Shown here piece after piece: positions 48,103 through 58,459 of a stretch of DNA of 64,000 nt; position 1 is the stretch's first letter, and each line of letters opens with the position of its first letter. The notes under the pieces are model-generated. The model ran no database searches and was not told the origin of the DNA. It was given only the letters and a program-made list of their open reading frames with translations. The translations under genes were made by a program, and so were the position numbers. The DNA is from Trinickia terrae (GTDB lineage: Bacteria; Pseudomonadota; Gammaproteobacteria; Burkholderiales; Burkholderiaceae): contig NZ_SWJE01000001.1 of the NCBI RefSeq assembly GCF_005144415.1, positions 124,001 through 188,000 on the forward strand, read 5' to 3'.

Positions 48103-49020
48103 GTGGGCATCGCCATTCCGCTCGAATCCGCGAGACCTCGACGCGAGCAGTCGAAATGGATTGTCATCGCGGTCTTGCTTGCACCGTCGATGGTGCTGCT
48201 TTCGGTCTTTCTCATCTATCCGTTGCTTTCGAGCTTTCAGCTGTCGACGCTCGACTGGAACGGCCTTGGCAGCAACGCGCGTTTTGTGGGCCTCGCCAAC
48301 TGGGAGCATCTGCTTCACGACGACATCTTTCGGAAAGCGCTCGGCAACAATCTGCTGCTTGCGATCTTCTCGATTCTCATCCAGCTGCCCGTCGCACTGG
48401 CGCTTGCGGTGCTGCTCGACAAGGCTGGGCGAGGCTCGCGCACGTTGAAGATTCTGTATTTCTTGCCGCTCCTGATGTCGAGCGTGGCGATCGGCGTGCT
48501 GTTCAAGAACGTCTATGACCCGAACTTCGGCCCCTTGAATGCCGCGCTGCATGCGTTCGGTCTGGACGGGCTCGCGAAGGACTGGCTCGGCGATACGCGC
48601 TACGCGCTTGCTTCCACGATTGCCGTCATCTGCTGGCAGAACATCCCGTTCTACATGATTCTGTTTCTCGCAGGGTTGTCATCGTTTCCGGCGGAGCTGG
48701 CGGAAGCGGCATGTCTCGACGGCGCATCGGAGTGGACCGTTTTATGGCGCATCAAGCTTCCTCATCTTCAAGGGACGATCCGTACTGCCGCACTGCTGTC
48801 GATCATCGGATCGCTGCGCTACTTCGACCTGATCTTCGTGATGACGGGCGGAGGGCCCGAAAGCTCGTCCGAGCTCATGGCCACGTACATGTATCGCACC
48901 GTGTTCAGCTCGTTTCAGCTCGGCTACGGCAGCACGATAGCCTCTGCGATGTTCGTCATCGTGACGCTGGTTGCCGCCGTCGCCCTGCGTGTCACGCGCC
49001 GCTACGAAACGGAGGTTTGA
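48103..49020 (+). CDS. Sugar ABC transporter permease (MalF type)
   Basis: About 305 residues with six membrane helices and the EAA loop [23 protein letters not shown]. The GTG at 48103 has GAGGAG six bases before it and is preferred; an ATG at 48058 directly after the upstream stop lacks a ribosome site. It pairs with the next permease to form the channel. Confidence 0.9.
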   Translation: MGIAIPLESARPRREQSKWIVIAVLLAPSMVLLSVFLIYPLLSSFQLSTLDWNGLGSNARFVGLANWEHLLHDDIFRKALGNNLLLAIFSILIQLPVALALAVLLDKAGRGSRTLKILYFLPLLMSSVAIGVLFKNVYDPNFGPLNAALHAFGLDGLAKDWLGDTRYALASTIAVICWQNIPFYMILFLAGLSSFPAELAEAACLDGASEWTVLWRIKLPHLQGTIRTAALLSIIGSLRYFDLIFVMTGGGPESSSELMATYMYRTVFSSFQLGYGSTIASAMFVIVTLVAAVALRVTRRYETEV

Positions 49021-49021
49021 C

Positions 49022-49867
49022 GTGACGCTCTTCGCAAACCGGCTCGGCGCAAAGCCGTTTCGTCCGGGCATCTTTCTGTTGGGGCTCGTGTGGCTTGCGG
49101 TGACGACGCTGCCGTTCGTCTTCGTGGTCGCCACGAGTTTCAAGTCGCAGGAAGAGACCTATTCGAACGCGGTATGGTCGCTGCCTTCTCATCTGGACTT
49201 CGGCAACTACCTCGAAGTGCTGCATGGCGGATTCTTCACGTACCTCGAAAACAGCGTATTCGTGGTCGGAATATCGGTCGTGCTCGTCGTTATCTTCAGT
49301 GCGATGGCCGCCTACGTTTTCGCGCGGCTGCATTTTCGCTTCGGCAAGACGCTGTTCGCGCTCGTGGTCGCGGGGATGATCGTGCCGCTGCACGCGGCGC
49401 TCGTGCCGATCTATCTGCTGATCCGCAACATCGGGCTCTACGACACGAAATTCGCGCTCATCGGCCCGTACGTCGCGTTGAGCCTGCCGATTTCGATCTT
49501 CATTCTCACCGAGTTCATGCGCCAGATTCCGCATGAACTCGACGAGGCCGCGCAGCTCGACGGCTGTGGCCCGTTCCGGATCTTCTGGAAGATCTATTTC
49601 CCGCTGTCCACGCCGGGACTCGCGACCGTCGCCATCTACAACAGCATTGCGTTGTGGAACGAGTTCATCTTTGCCTACGTCTTGACCTCGACGCCGGCGC
49701 ATCGAACGCTGCCGCTTGCCCTATGGGACTTCCAGGGGCAGTACGCGTCGAACATTCCGGCCATGCTCTGTGTCGTGACGCTGACGTCGCTGCCCCTGAT
49801 CCTCGTGTACGCCTTCGGTCAGGAGCGAATCATCAAGGGCATGATGGCCGGGTCGTTGAAAGGGTAG
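49022..49867 (+). CDS. Sugar ABC transporter permease (MalG type)
   Basis: A 281-residue MalG-like permease with six helices and the EAA loop [26 protein letters not shown] 49022 starts one base after the previous stop, with GGAGG upstream inside the preceding gene, so the two permeases are translated together. Confidence 0.9.
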   Translation: MTLFANRLGAKPFRPGIFLLGLVWLAVTTLPFVFVVATSFKSQEETYSNAVWSLPSHLDFGNYLEVLHGGFFTYLENSVFVVGISVVLVVIFSAMAAYVFARLHFRFGKTLFALVVAGMIVPLHAALVPIYLLIRNIGLYDTKFALIGPYVALSLPISIFILTEFMRQIPHELDEAAQLDGCGPFRIFWKIYFPLSTPGLATVAIYNSIALWNEFIFAYVLTSTPAHRTLPLALWDFQGQYASNIPAMLCVVTLTSLPLILVYAFGQERIIKGMMAGSLKG

Positions 49868-49925
49868 CGAAGCGCGCAGCGCAGGCTCGCGCTGCGGTCG
49901 AATACAGTTAGCAAACGAGTGAGAT

Positions 49926-51104
49926 ATGGCCACCATTACGCTGTCTTCCGTCCAGAAGGCCTACGAAGACAATCCGCCGGTGATCCGCAACGTGAATCTC
50001 GAGATCGGCGTGAACGAGTTTTGTGTATTCCTCGGACCGTCGGGATGCGGGAAGTCGACGCTTCTGCGCATGGTCGCGGGCCTCGAGAACATCACGGCCG
50101 GCGAGTTGCGGATCGACGGCAAGCGAATGAACGACGTGCATCCTTCGCAGCGCCGCGTGGCGATGGTTTTTCAGAACTACGCGCTGTATCCGCACATGAG
50201 CGTGTACGAGAACATGGCGTTCGGCTTGCGTCAGGCGAAGCTGGACAAGGCGGCGATCGATCGGAAAGTGCGATCCGCCGCCGAGGCGCTGCAGCTCGAG
50301 AAGTACCTCGACCGGCGGCCCGCGGCGCTCTCGGGTGGGCAGCGTCAGCGCGTGGCGATCGGGCGCGCCATCGTGCGCGAGCCGGGCGTATTCCTTTTCG
50401 ACGAACCGTTGTCGAATCTGGACGCGTCGCTGCGCGTGCAGACGCGCACGGAGATCGCCCGGCTGCACCGGGAGTTCAACAGGGCGAGCGCGATTTACGT
50501 GACGCATGACCAGATCGAGGCCATGGCGCTCGCCGACAAGATCGTTTTGCTGCATGCGGGTGCCGACATGGAGCGGCATGGCAGCGTCGCGCAGGTCGGT
50601 GCGCCGCTCGATTTGTACCACCGGCCGAAGAACCGATTCGTAGCCGGCTTCATCGGGTCGCCAAAGATGAATTTCCTGCCGGGCACGATCACGTCGGTCG
50701 ATGCCGCTGGTGTGGCGATCCGCCTGTTCACCGGTGACGTCGTGCATGCCGCGGTGGATGGCACCAGGGCGCGTCCGGACATGAAGGTGACGGTCGGCGT
50801 GCGGCCGGAGCACCTTGGGGTCGCGCACGCCGGCGAGCGGGCCGAGGTGCCGGGGCGTTCGGTGCAAGGCACGGTGCGGCTCGTCGAGCGCCTGGGCGAG
50901 CATAGCTACGTTCATGTCGCCGTCAGCGAGGCGATGCGCCACACGATCATCGCCAAGCTGCCTGGCGACAGCCCGGCGTCGATCGGCCAGCCGATCGCGC
51001 TTTTGGTGGCGCCGGAGGCGTGTCACGTCTTCGACGACCAGGACTTCGCGCTGGCGCGCCTCGAAACGGCGCTTGCCGGCCGTCATCCCGCTCGCCTCGC
51101 CTGA
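49926..51104 (+). CDS. Sugar ABC transporter ATPase (UgpC/MsmK/MalK type)
   Basis: A 392-residue ATPase with Walker A GPSGCGKST, signature LSGGQRQR, Walker B VFLFDEPLSNLD, VTHDQIEAM and a C-terminal regulatory TOBE region (VGVRPEHLG). It energises the two permeases. Unlike many sugar systems where the ATPase is shared, this operon carries its own. Confidence 0.92.
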   Translation: MATITLSSVQKAYEDNPPVIRNVNLEIGVNEFCVFLGPSGCGKSTLLRMVAGLENITAGELRIDGKRMNDVHPSQRRVAMVFQNYALYPHMSVYENMAFGLRQAKLDKAAIDRKVRSAAEALQLEKYLDRRPAALSGGQRQRVAIGRAIVREPGVFLFDEPLSNLDASLRVQTRTEIARLHREFNRASAIYVTHDQIEAMALADKIVLLHAGADMERHGSVAQVGAPLDLYHRPKNRFVAGFIGSPKMNFLPGTITSVDAAGVAIRLFTGDVVHAAVDGTRARPDMKVTVGVRPEHLGVAHAGERAEVPGRSVQGTVRLVERLGEHSYVHVAVSEAMRHTIIAKLPGDSPASIGQPIALLVAPEACHVFDDQDFALARLETALAGRHPARLA

Positions 51105-51160
51105 GGCGCACCCGATCGCCGAAGGCCAGGCAGATATCACAAGGTTTCAACGGATCATTC

Positions 51161-51928
51161 ATGTCGTATGCAACTTATCCGAGCCTCAAAGATAGGACCG
51201 TGGCCGTCACGGGTGGTGGTACGGGCATTGGCGCTGCAATGGTGGCGGCGTTCGCGCATCAGGGTGCACGCGTGTACTTTGTCGACGTGGCGGAGGCGCA
51301 ATCCGTGTCGCTTTGCGAATCGCTGCGCGACTCGCCTTACGCGCCGGAATTCTTGCGGTGCGACTTGCGCGACGTCGACGCCATCGGCGACGTTTTTTCA
51401 GGCATCACGGATCGGGCCGGCACGATCGACGTCCTCGTCAACAACGCCGCCAGCGACAACCGCCATGCGGTGGCGGACGTCAGCTGCGCCTATTGGGACG
51501 AACGCATCGCCGTGAACCTGCGTCACCAGTTCTTTTGCGCCCAGCATGTCGCGCAGGGCATGCGCCGGAACGGCCGGGGAGTCATTCTCAATGTCGGCTC
51601 GATTTCATGGCATCTCGCGTTGCCCGATCTGTCGATCTACCTGACCGCGAAAGCGGGCATCGAAGGCTTGACGCGCGGACTTGCGCGTGATTTCGGCGCC
51701 TTCGGCATCAGGGTCAACTGCATCGTGCCCGGCGCGGTACGCACCGAGCGGCAGATGGCGCTATGGCAGACGCCCGAGAGCGAATCGAGGCTGCTCGAGG
51801 CGCAATGCCTGCCTCGACGCATCGAGCCGGAGCACGTCGCGAGGATGGCGCTGTTTCTCGCTTCGGACGACGGCGAACGTTGTTCAGGGCGCGAATATTT
51901 CGTCGACGCCGGGTGGTACGGTGCATGA
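51161..51928 (+). CDS. xylB: D-xylose 1-dehydrogenase (XylB-like SDR)
   Basis: A 255-residue SDR with TGGGTGIGAA, the catalytic Tyr160/Lys164 in YLTAK and, over its length, close likeness to Caulobacter XylB (e.g. AYWDERIAVNLRHQFFCAQ, GSISWHLALPDL, REYFVDAGW). XylB oxidises D-xylose to xylonolactone with NAD+, the first Weimberg step. Start ATG 51161. Its stop overlaps the lactonase start (ATGA). Confidence 0.85.
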   Translation: MSYATYPSLKDRTVAVTGGGTGIGAAMVAAFAHQGARVYFVDVAEAQSVSLCESLRDSPYAPEFLRCDLRDVDAIGDVFSGITDRAGTIDVLVNNAASDNRHAVADVSCAYWDERIAVNLRHQFFCAQHVAQGMRRNGRGVILNVGSISWHLALPDLSIYLTAKAGIEGLTRGLARDFGAFGIRVNCIVPGAVRTERQMALWQTPESESRLLEAQCLPRRIEPEHVARMALFLASDDGERCSGREYFVDAGWYGA

Positions 51929-52809
51929 ACGCGCAGCCTCCCGTATGTGTCTGGCAAGTGGGCGCCGAGCTGGGCGAAGGGCCAGTCTGGCTGGCTGACG
52001 AACGCGCGGTCTACTTCGTCGACATCAAACGCCGGTCCGTGCATCGCCTTTGCACCGAAACCGGGTGGAAGACCACTTGGCAGGCGCCCGCGGAGCCCGG
52101 CTTCCTTTTGCCCACCTCCGATGGTTCGTTCGTATGCGGTCTGCCCGATGGGCTGTATGCGTTCGACCCGCGCGACGGCAGGTTCGTGAAGCGGGTCGAC
52201 GTGGAGCCGCAACTCGTACGGAATCGCCTCAACGACGGCTTCGTCGATACGAGCGGCTACTTGTGGTTCGGGACGATGGACGATGCGGAGCGCGAGGCGA
52301 GCGGGACGCTATATCGCTTGAGCGACGACGGTGAGATCCGTGTCCAGGATGCCGCGTACGTCATCACGAACGGGCCGGTGACGAGTCCGGACAACCGAAC
52401 CCTGTACCACACCGATACGCTGGCGAAGACCATCTATCGATTCGACTGGGGCGAGCACGGCGAGCTGTCGCGCAAGCGCATTTTCGCAGTCGTCTCCGGA
52501 AGCGGCTATCCGGACGGCATGGCGGTCGATGCCGACGGGTTCGTCTGGGTGGCGCTCTTCGGCGGCGGGCGCATCGAGCGCTATTCGCCCGACGGGCAAC
52601 TCGCAGGCCATGTTTCGTTTCCTTGTCCGAACGTCACGAAGCTCGCATTCGGCGGAGACGACCTTCGCACGGCATACGTCACGACCGCGCGCAAGGGCAT
52701 GTCGGCGCAAGAGAGGGCGGGCCAGCCGCTCGCGGGCAGCCTGTTTTCGTTCCGTGTTCCCACGCCGGGACTGCCCCAGATGACATGCACACAAGGATGG
52801 TCGCGATGA
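51925..52809 (+). CDS. xylC: SMP-30/gluconolactonase-family xylonolactonase (XylC-like)
   Basis: A 294-residue SMP-30 propeller with the metal-ligand pattern: Glu in ELGEGPVW, Asn in RLNDGFVDTSGYLWFGTM and Asp in SGYPDGMAVDADGFVW. In this position it should open xylonolactone to xylonate, the second Weimberg step. It overlaps by 4 bases both with xylB upstream and with xylD downstream, so the three are translationally coupled. Confidence 0.85.
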   Translation: MNAQPPVCVWQVGAELGEGPVWLADERAVYFVDIKRRSVHRLCTETGWKTTWQAPAEPGFLLPTSDGSFVCGLPDGLYAFDPRDGRFVKRVDVEPQLVRNRLNDGFVDTSGYLWFGTMDDAEREASGTLYRLSDDGEIRVQDAAYVITNGPVTSPDNRTLYHTDTLAKTIYRFDWGEHGELSRKRIFAVVSGSGYPDGMAVDADGFVWVALFGGGRIERYSPDGQLAGHVSFPCPNVTKLAFGGDDLRTAYVTTARKGMSAQERAGQPLAGSLFSFRVPTPGLPQMTCTQGWSR

Positions 52810-54590
52810 CTCAGAAAAGCCGTTCGAACCGCCGGTTCCGTTCCCAGGACTGGTTCGCCAATCAGGCGCATATCGACATGACCGCGTTGTATCTCGAACG
52901 CTTCATGAACTATGGGATAACGCCCGAAGAGCTGCGCTCCGGCAAGCCCATCATCGGCATCGCACAATCGGGCAGCGACCTCAGTCCGTGCAACCGCATT
53001 CATCTGGAGCTCGCGCGCCGCGTGCGCGACGGTATCCGGGATGCGGGCGGCATTCCGTTGGAGTTTCCCGTTCACCCTGTCTTCGAGAACTGCAGACGCC
53101 CCACTGCGGCGCTCGACCGCAATCTCGCCTATTTGGGGCTCGTCGAGATTCTCCATGGATATCCGCTCGACGGCGTCGTGCTGACGACAGGATGCGACAA
53201 GACCACGCCGTCGCAGATCATGGCGGCCTGCACGGTGGACATTCCATCCATCGTCTTGTCGGGTGGCCCGATGCTCGACGGCTGGTTCGAAGGCGAGCTG
53301 GCGGGCTCGGGGGCAAGCATCTGGAAAGGACGCAAACAGCTTGCCGCGGGAACGATCGACGAGGAAACGTTCCTCGAGATCGCGGCGGCATCGGCGCCGT
53401 CCGCCGGGCATTGCAACACCATGGGCACGGCGTTGACGATGAACTCGCTGGCCGAGGCGCTCGGTCTGTCGCTGACCGGCTGCGCTGCCATCCCCGCGCC
53501 GTACCGGGAGCGCGGGCAGATGGCTTATCGAACGGGGCGCCGGATCGTGGAAATGGCGTACCTGGATCAGCGGCCGTCGAGCATCCTGACGCGTGAGGCG
53601 TTTCTCGATGCGATCGTCGTCAACGCGGCTATCGGCGGGTCGACGAATGCGCAGCCGCACATCATGGCCATGGCGCGTCATGCAGGCGTCGAACTGAGCG
53701 CTGACGACTGGATGACGTATGGATACGACGTCCCCTTGCTCGTGAACCTCCAACCAGCCGGAAAGTATCTCGGCGAACGGTTTCACCGGGCTGGCGGGGT
53801 CCCGGCCGTCATGCACGAATTGATGAAGGCCGGGAAGCTGCGGACGGACCGCACGACCGTGACCGGAAAGACGGTCGCGGAGAACCTTAAGGGCAAGGAG
53901 ACCGGGGATCGGGAAGTCATCTTCAGCTATGAGGCGCCGCTGAAACCGCGTGCCGGATTTCTCGTCCTGCGCGGTAACCTGTTCGATTTCGCGATCATGA
54001 AGACCAGCGTGATCTCCGAAGAATTTCGTGCGCGCTATCTTTCGACGCCCGGCAGCGAAAACGTATTCGAATGTCGCGCCGTCGTGTTCGAGAGTTCCGA
54101 CGATTACCACGCGAGAATCAACGATCCTGCGCTCGGAATCGACGAGCGCTCGATCCTCGTGATCCGTGGCGCAGGGCCCGTCGGTTGGCCGGGCTCAGCC
54201 GAAGTGGTGAACATGCAGCCGCCGGACGCGCTGATTCGCCGCGGCATATCGAGCCTGCCGACGCTGGGAGACGGCAGGCAGTCGGGTACGTCCGACAGTC
54301 CTTCCATCTTGAACGCATCGCCGGAAAGCGCGGTGGGTGGCGGGCTCGCCCACTTGCGCACGGGCGATGTCGTCAGGATCGATTTGAACGCCGGCCGGTG
54401 CGACATGCTCGTCGGCGACGCCGAGATCGAACGGCGCAAGGCGGCCGGGCGTCCCGACGTTCCCGCGAGCCAGACGCCTTGGCAGGAAATCTATCGTGCG
54501 ACGGTTGGGCAGCTGGAGTCGGGGGCCTGCATGGAGCTGGCGGTGAAATATCGCGGCGTCGCGCATACGCTTCCCCGTCATAACCACTAG
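52806..54590 (+). CDS. xylD: D-xylonate dehydratase (XylD, IlvD/Edd family)
   Basis: A 594-residue enzyme matching Caulobacter XylD throughout, e.g. DMTALYLERFMNYGITPEEL, HPVFENCRRPTAALDRNL, and the ending LPRHNH. Iron-sulfur cysteines lie in DLSPCNRIH, TTGCDKTTP and SAGHCNTMGT. It dehydrates xylonate to 2-keto-3-deoxyxylonate. It is a different clade from the 37400 dehydratase. Confidence 0.92.
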   Translation: MTQKSRSNRRFRSQDWFANQAHIDMTALYLERFMNYGITPEELRSGKPIIGIAQSGSDLSPCNRIHLELARRVRDGIRDAGGIPLEFPVHPVFENCRRPTAALDRNLAYLGLVEILHGYPLDGVVLTTGCDKTTPSQIMAACTVDIPSIVLSGGPMLDGWFEGELAGSGASIWKGRKQLAAGTIDEETFLEIAAASAPSAGHCNTMGTALTMNSLAEALGLSLTGCAAIPAPYRERGQMAYRTGRRIVEMAYLDQRPSSILTREAFLDAIVVNAAIGGSTNAQPHIMAMARHAGVELSADDWMTYGYDVPLLVNLQPAGKYLGERFHRAGGVPAVMHELMKAGKLRTDRTTVTGKTVAENLKGKETGDREVIFSYEAPLKPRAGFLVLRGNLFDFAIMKTSVISEEFRARYLSTPGSENVFECRAVVFESSDDYHARINDPALGIDERSILVIRGAGPVGWPGSAEVVNMQPPDALIRRGISSLPTLGDGRQSGTSDSPSILNASPESAVGGGLAHLRTGDVVRIDLNAGRCDMLVGDAEIERRKAAGRPDVPASQTPWQEIYRATVGQLESGACMELAVKYRGVAHTLPRHNH

Positions 54591-54630
54591 GCGCATACCG
54601 AAAATCTTGGTCAATCAGTTTTACTAATGG

Positions 54631-55872
54631 ATGGTGTCGATGCCAAATCAATCTGAAATTCATGGCCTCGCCAATTCGCCCTCGGCTTGTTTGCCGGCGG
54701 ATTTGAAGGACGCGCTGTTGGTGGGGCGCGCGTGGCGGCCGGCGCCGGTGGACGGTCCAGCCGTCGTGGTCGTTCGCAACGGCCGTGTGATCGACGTCAC
54801 CGCCGTGACGCCGACAGTGGCGGATCTGCTGTGCCGGGAGGACCGGATCGCAATCGCGCGGAATGCCGATGGCGAAGACCTGGGCGTCGTTGACGACATC
54901 GTCGCGTCGAGCTTGCGCGGTAACGTTTCACAGAGCGTCCGTCTGCTCGCGCCGTGCGATCTTCAGGCAATCAAGGCATGCGGGGTGACGTTCGCGGTCA
55001 GTCTGCTCGAGCGCGTGATCGAAGAGCAGGCGGGCGGCGATCCCGCAGCCGCCATGGCAATACGCCAGACGATCCAGCAGACCATCGGCACGGATCTTTC
55101 CATGGTGCGTCCAGGCTCGGATGCGGCTGCCCGATTGAAGTCCGAGTTGGTGAACAGAGGGGCGTGGTCGCAATACATGGAAGTCGGGATTGGGCCCGAT
55201 GCCGAGGTCTTTTCGAAGTCACAGCCAATGTCGGCGGTTGGGCTCGGCGCGGACGTCGGCCTGCACCCGGCATCGCATTGGAACAACCCCGAGCCGGAGG
55301 TCGTGCTCGCCGTCGATCACAAAGGCGAAGCGGTAGGCGCGGCCCTGGGAAACGACGTCAATCTGCGTGACGTCGAAGGACGCAGTGCGTTGCTGCTGGG
55401 CAAGGCAAAGGACAACAACGGCTCATGTGCCATCGGTCCATTCATTCGTCTGTTCGACGAGCATTTCACGCTCGATACCGTGCGCGAGATGACCGTTTCG
55501 CTTCGCATCGACGGCGCGGACGATGACTTCGTGCTCGACGACGTCAGCCACATGCGGCAGATCAGCCGGGATCCAAGCGAGCTCATCGTGCAGACGTTTG
55601 GTTCGCACCATCAGTATCCGGATGGATTCATGCTTTTTCTCGGGACGATGTTTTCACCGGGCAAGGATCGCGACGCGCCGGAACGCGGATTTACCCATCA
55701 CCTCGGAGACATCGTGACCGTGTCGACGCCCTCGCTTGGGGCGCTCGTCAACACGGTTCGTCTTTCGACGGAGATTGCGCCGTGGACGTTCGGCGTGCGC
55801 GCGTTGTACAGCAGTCTTGCTGCTCGCGGTCTGCTCCCCTGCGACGGTTCCTCTATCCGCGCGACGAATTAG
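54631..55872 (+). CDS. xylX: 2-keto-3-deoxy-D-xylonate dehydratase (XylX-like, FAH superfamily)
   Basis: A 413-residue fumarylacetoacetase-superfamily protein. It has the ...FSKSQPMSAVG.. stretch, the metal-ligand segment HWNNPEPEVVLAVD and ALGNDVNLRDVEGR. In Weimberg operons this family dehydrates 2-keto-3-deoxyxylonate to 2-oxoglutarate semialdehyde. It follows xylD by 40 bases. Start could be ATG 54631 or ATG 54640. Ribosome site unclear. Confidence 0.87.
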   Translation: MVSMPNQSEIHGLANSPSACLPADLKDALLVGRAWRPAPVDGPAVVVVRNGRVIDVTAVTPTVADLLCREDRIAIARNADGEDLGVVDDIVASSLRGNVSQSVRLLAPCDLQAIKACGVTFAVSLLERVIEEQAGGDPAAAMAIRQTIQQTIGTDLSMVRPGSDAAARLKSELVNRGAWSQYMEVGIGPDAEVFSKSQPMSAVGLGADVGLHPASHWNNPEPEVVLAVDHKGEAVGAALGNDVNLRDVEGRSALLLGKAKDNNGSCAIGPFIRLFDEHFTLDTVREMTVSLRIDGADDDFVLDDVSHMRQISRDPSELIVQTFGSHHQYPDGFMLFLGTMFSPGKDRDAPERGFTHHLGDIVTVSTPSLGALVNTVRLSTEIAPWTFGVRALYSSLAARGLLPCDGSSIRATN

Positions 55873-55962
55873 CGGTCGACTGGGTTCGATTCCGGCATTG
55901 ATGAAATTCACAACACCTGGCCCGCTATTGATCGCAAGGGCGTCAGATTAAAGGAGCTGTTT

Positions 55963-58413
55963 ATGTCGACCAATAACGAAGCCGGAATGCCGCTTTATCG
56001 CGATGCCGGAGCCGACGTCGAGGATCGTGTTGCCGACCTGCTCGGTCGGATGACGCTGGATGAGAAGATCGCGCAGATGCATGCCGGCTGGCTCAAGCTG
56101 TCGCCGGATGGCAAGCACGAGTGGCGGATCGCGGACTTCGCGCAGCGCACGACGGGTGTATCCGTCGATTCATTGCTCGAGCACGGCTTGGGGCAAATCA
56201 CTCGACCGCTCGGCACGCACACGGTCGATCCGAAAGAGGGCGTGCGTGCGCTGAACGAATTGCAGCGACGGATGGTCGAGGAAACCCGCCTGGGGATTCC
56301 GGTGATGTCACATGAGGAGTGTCTGGTGGGCCTCATGATCAAGGACGCTACGCTCTTTCCCGCTCCCCTCAACTATGCCGCGACATGGAATCCAGAACTG
56401 ATCGAGCGGGTGGGTGCGGTAATCGGGCAGCAAGCGCGCTCGATCGGCTGTCACCAGGGGCTCGCTCCTGTTCTCGACGTATCTCGCGACCCTCGTTGGG
56501 GCCGCACGGAGGAGACACTGGGCGAGGATCCCTATCTCGTCGGGGTCATGGCCTGTCGATACGTCAAGGGCCTTCAGGGCGAGCAGCGCGATCTGCTGGC
56601 GACGCTCAAGCACTTCGCAGGGCATTCGGCGAGCGAGGGCGGACGCAACCACGCTCCCATTCACGTCGGCCCGCGCGAGTTCAACGACATTTTCCTGTTG
56701 CCGTTCGAGATGGCCGTCAAGCTGGCCGACGCGGGTTCCGTGATGCCTGCCTATCATGATGTCGACGGCGTGCCGTGTCATGAGGATCACTCTCTGCTGA
56801 CGGAGATCTTGCGCGAGAAATGGGGGTTCGACGGATTGATCGTCGCGGACTATGCGGGCGTCAATCTTCTCTACACGCATCACGGCGTTGCACGAGATGC
56901 CGCCTCTGCGGCCGCGATGTCCTTCAACGCTGGCCTCGATATCGAACTGCCGGGCCACGAGTGCGCGTTGCACCTCAAGGACGCGCTCGCACGCGGGGAG
57001 ATCAAGGAAGAGACCATCGATTCGATCGTCGCGCGGATACTGACGGCGAAATTTCGACTGGGCCTTTTCGAGCATCCGTACGCCGATCCGGAAAACGTGG
57101 CGCTGCGGGGCGAGGAGGCGTCGCGGGTGGCATATCAGGCTGCCGTCGAGTCGGCCATGCTGCTTTCGAACGATGGAACGCTGCCGCTCGACGTCGAGCG
57201 GACCGGGACGCTGGCCATCATCGGACCGACCGCCGACGACCCGCTCGCATTGCTTGCGGGATACAGCTTCCCCGTCCACCTGATCAACGCCGGTGAGCAC
57301 GCAGGCGCACCGATGGCGACGCCGCTTCAGGCGCTGCGTGCCCGATTCGGCGCTTCACGTGTCGTCTATGCGAAGGGTTGCGACGTCATCAAAGAGCGGA
57401 GTCAGGGGGCGCCGGTCTATCCGGGCGACGTCGAAATGAACGAGGCGATCAACCAAAGCCGCCAGTCGCTGATCAGCACGGACACGGGACAGATCAATGA
57501 AGCGGTGGCTGCCGCGAAGCAAGCGGACGTGGCGGTCGTCTTTGTCGGCGACCTCGCGGGGCTGTTCCAGTCCGGCACCGTCGGCGAGGGTTCCGATACC
57601 GATAGCCTCGACCTGCCCGGCGTGCAGCAAGCCCTGCTCGAAGCCGTGGTCGCAACGGGCACGCCGACAGTGGCGGTGCTCACGGGCGGGCGTCCGTACA
57701 ACCTCGGTGGTCTGGAAGACCGGATCGCGGCCGAAATCATGGCGTTCGCCCCGGGCGAAGGCGGCGCCGAGGCGTTGGCCGACCTCCTGACAGGGGCGGT
57801 GAATTTTTCGGGCCGCCTGCCGCTATCGGTGCCAAAAAGCGCCGGGGCGATTCCGTTCGTCTACAACCACAAGCTGAAGAGTGCTGGAACGCCGATTGCC
57901 TATCACTTCGGTTCACGCTTTCCGTTCGGCTTCGGATTGAGCTATACGAAATTCGAATACAGCGACCTCGAACTGGAACAGGCCGAGGTTCCGATCGAAG
58001 ACGGAGCGGCCGTGTTGCGGTTCGTCGTCGAGAACGTGGGCATGCGAGCCGGCACTGAGGTCGTTCAGGTGTACGTGCGTGACTGCCTCGCGTCGGCGGT
58101 GCGGCCGGTGCGCGAACTGAAGGCATTCGCACGCGTGGCGCTCGGGCCGGGCCAGCGAGGGAAAGTCAGGATCGTCATTCCCGTGGACATGCTGAACTTT
58201 ACCGGCCATCGTGGCGAACGGATCGTCGAACCAGGACAATTCGATTTGATGGTGGGGAGTTCGAGCCGCGATATTCATCTGAACGCGACGGTCAACGTCG
58301 TTGGCGAAGGGACGCGGGTCCTGCCGCGCAATTGGCGGATGTTGAGCGAGGCGAGTGTCGTCGTCGACGAGACCGCAGCAGAAAGCGTCGTGGCCGGTGC
58401 GGTCGCTGGCTAG
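55963..58413 (+). CDS. Glycoside hydrolase family 3 beta-xylosidase/beta-glucosidase, cytoplasmic
   Basis: An 816-residue GH3 enzyme: N-terminal TIM barrel (PVLDVSRDPRWGRTEETLGEDPYL), nucleophile Asp296 in GLIVADYAGV, C-terminal alpha/beta sandwich with GEGSDTDSLDLPGVQ, and a fibronectin type III-like end domain. There is no signal peptide. With the ABC importer and Weimberg enzymes it probably hydrolyses imported xylo-oligosaccharides (or xylosides) to xylose inside the cell. Last gene of the operon; 90 bases after xylX. Confidence 0.9.
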   Translation: MSTNNEAGMPLYRDAGADVEDRVADLLGRMTLDEKIAQMHAGWLKLSPDGKHEWRIADFAQRTTGVSVDSLLEHGLGQITRPLGTHTVDPKEGVRALNELQRRMVEETRLGIPVMSHEECLVGLMIKDATLFPAPLNYAATWNPELIERVGAVIGQQARSIGCHQGLAPVLDVSRDPRWGRTEETLGEDPYLVGVMACRYVKGLQGEQRDLLATLKHFAGHSASEGGRNHAPIHVGPREFNDIFLLPFEMAVKLADAGSVMPAYHDVDGVPCHEDHSLLTEILREKWGFDGLIVADYAGVNLLYTHHGVARDAASAAAMSFNAGLDIELPGHECALHLKDALARGEIKEETIDSIVARILTAKFRLGLFEHPYADPENVALRGEEASRVAYQAAVESAMLLSNDGTLPLDVERTGTLAIIGPTADDPLALLAGYSFPVHLINAGEHAGAPMATPLQALRARFGASRVVYAKGCDVIKERSQGAPVYPGDVEMNEAINQSRQSLISTDTGQINEAVAAAKQADVAVVFVGDLAGLFQSGTVGEGSDTDSLDLPGVQQALLEAVVATGTPTVAVLTGGRPYNLGGLEDRIAAEIMAFAPGEGGAEALADLLTGAVNFSGRLPLSVPKSAGAIPFVYNHKLKSAGTPIAYHFGSRFPFGFGLSYTKFEYSDLELEQAEVPIEDGAAVLRFVVENVGMRAGTEVVQVYVRDCLASAVRPVRELKAFARVALGPGQRGKVRIVIPVDMLNFTGHRGERIVEPGQFDLMVGSSSRDIHLNATVNVVGEGTRVLPRNWRMLSEASVVVDETAAESVVAGAVAG

Positions 58414-58459
58414 TGAATGTGCCGGATTGTCAGGCCGACGCAATTGCAGGTCGCTGCAA

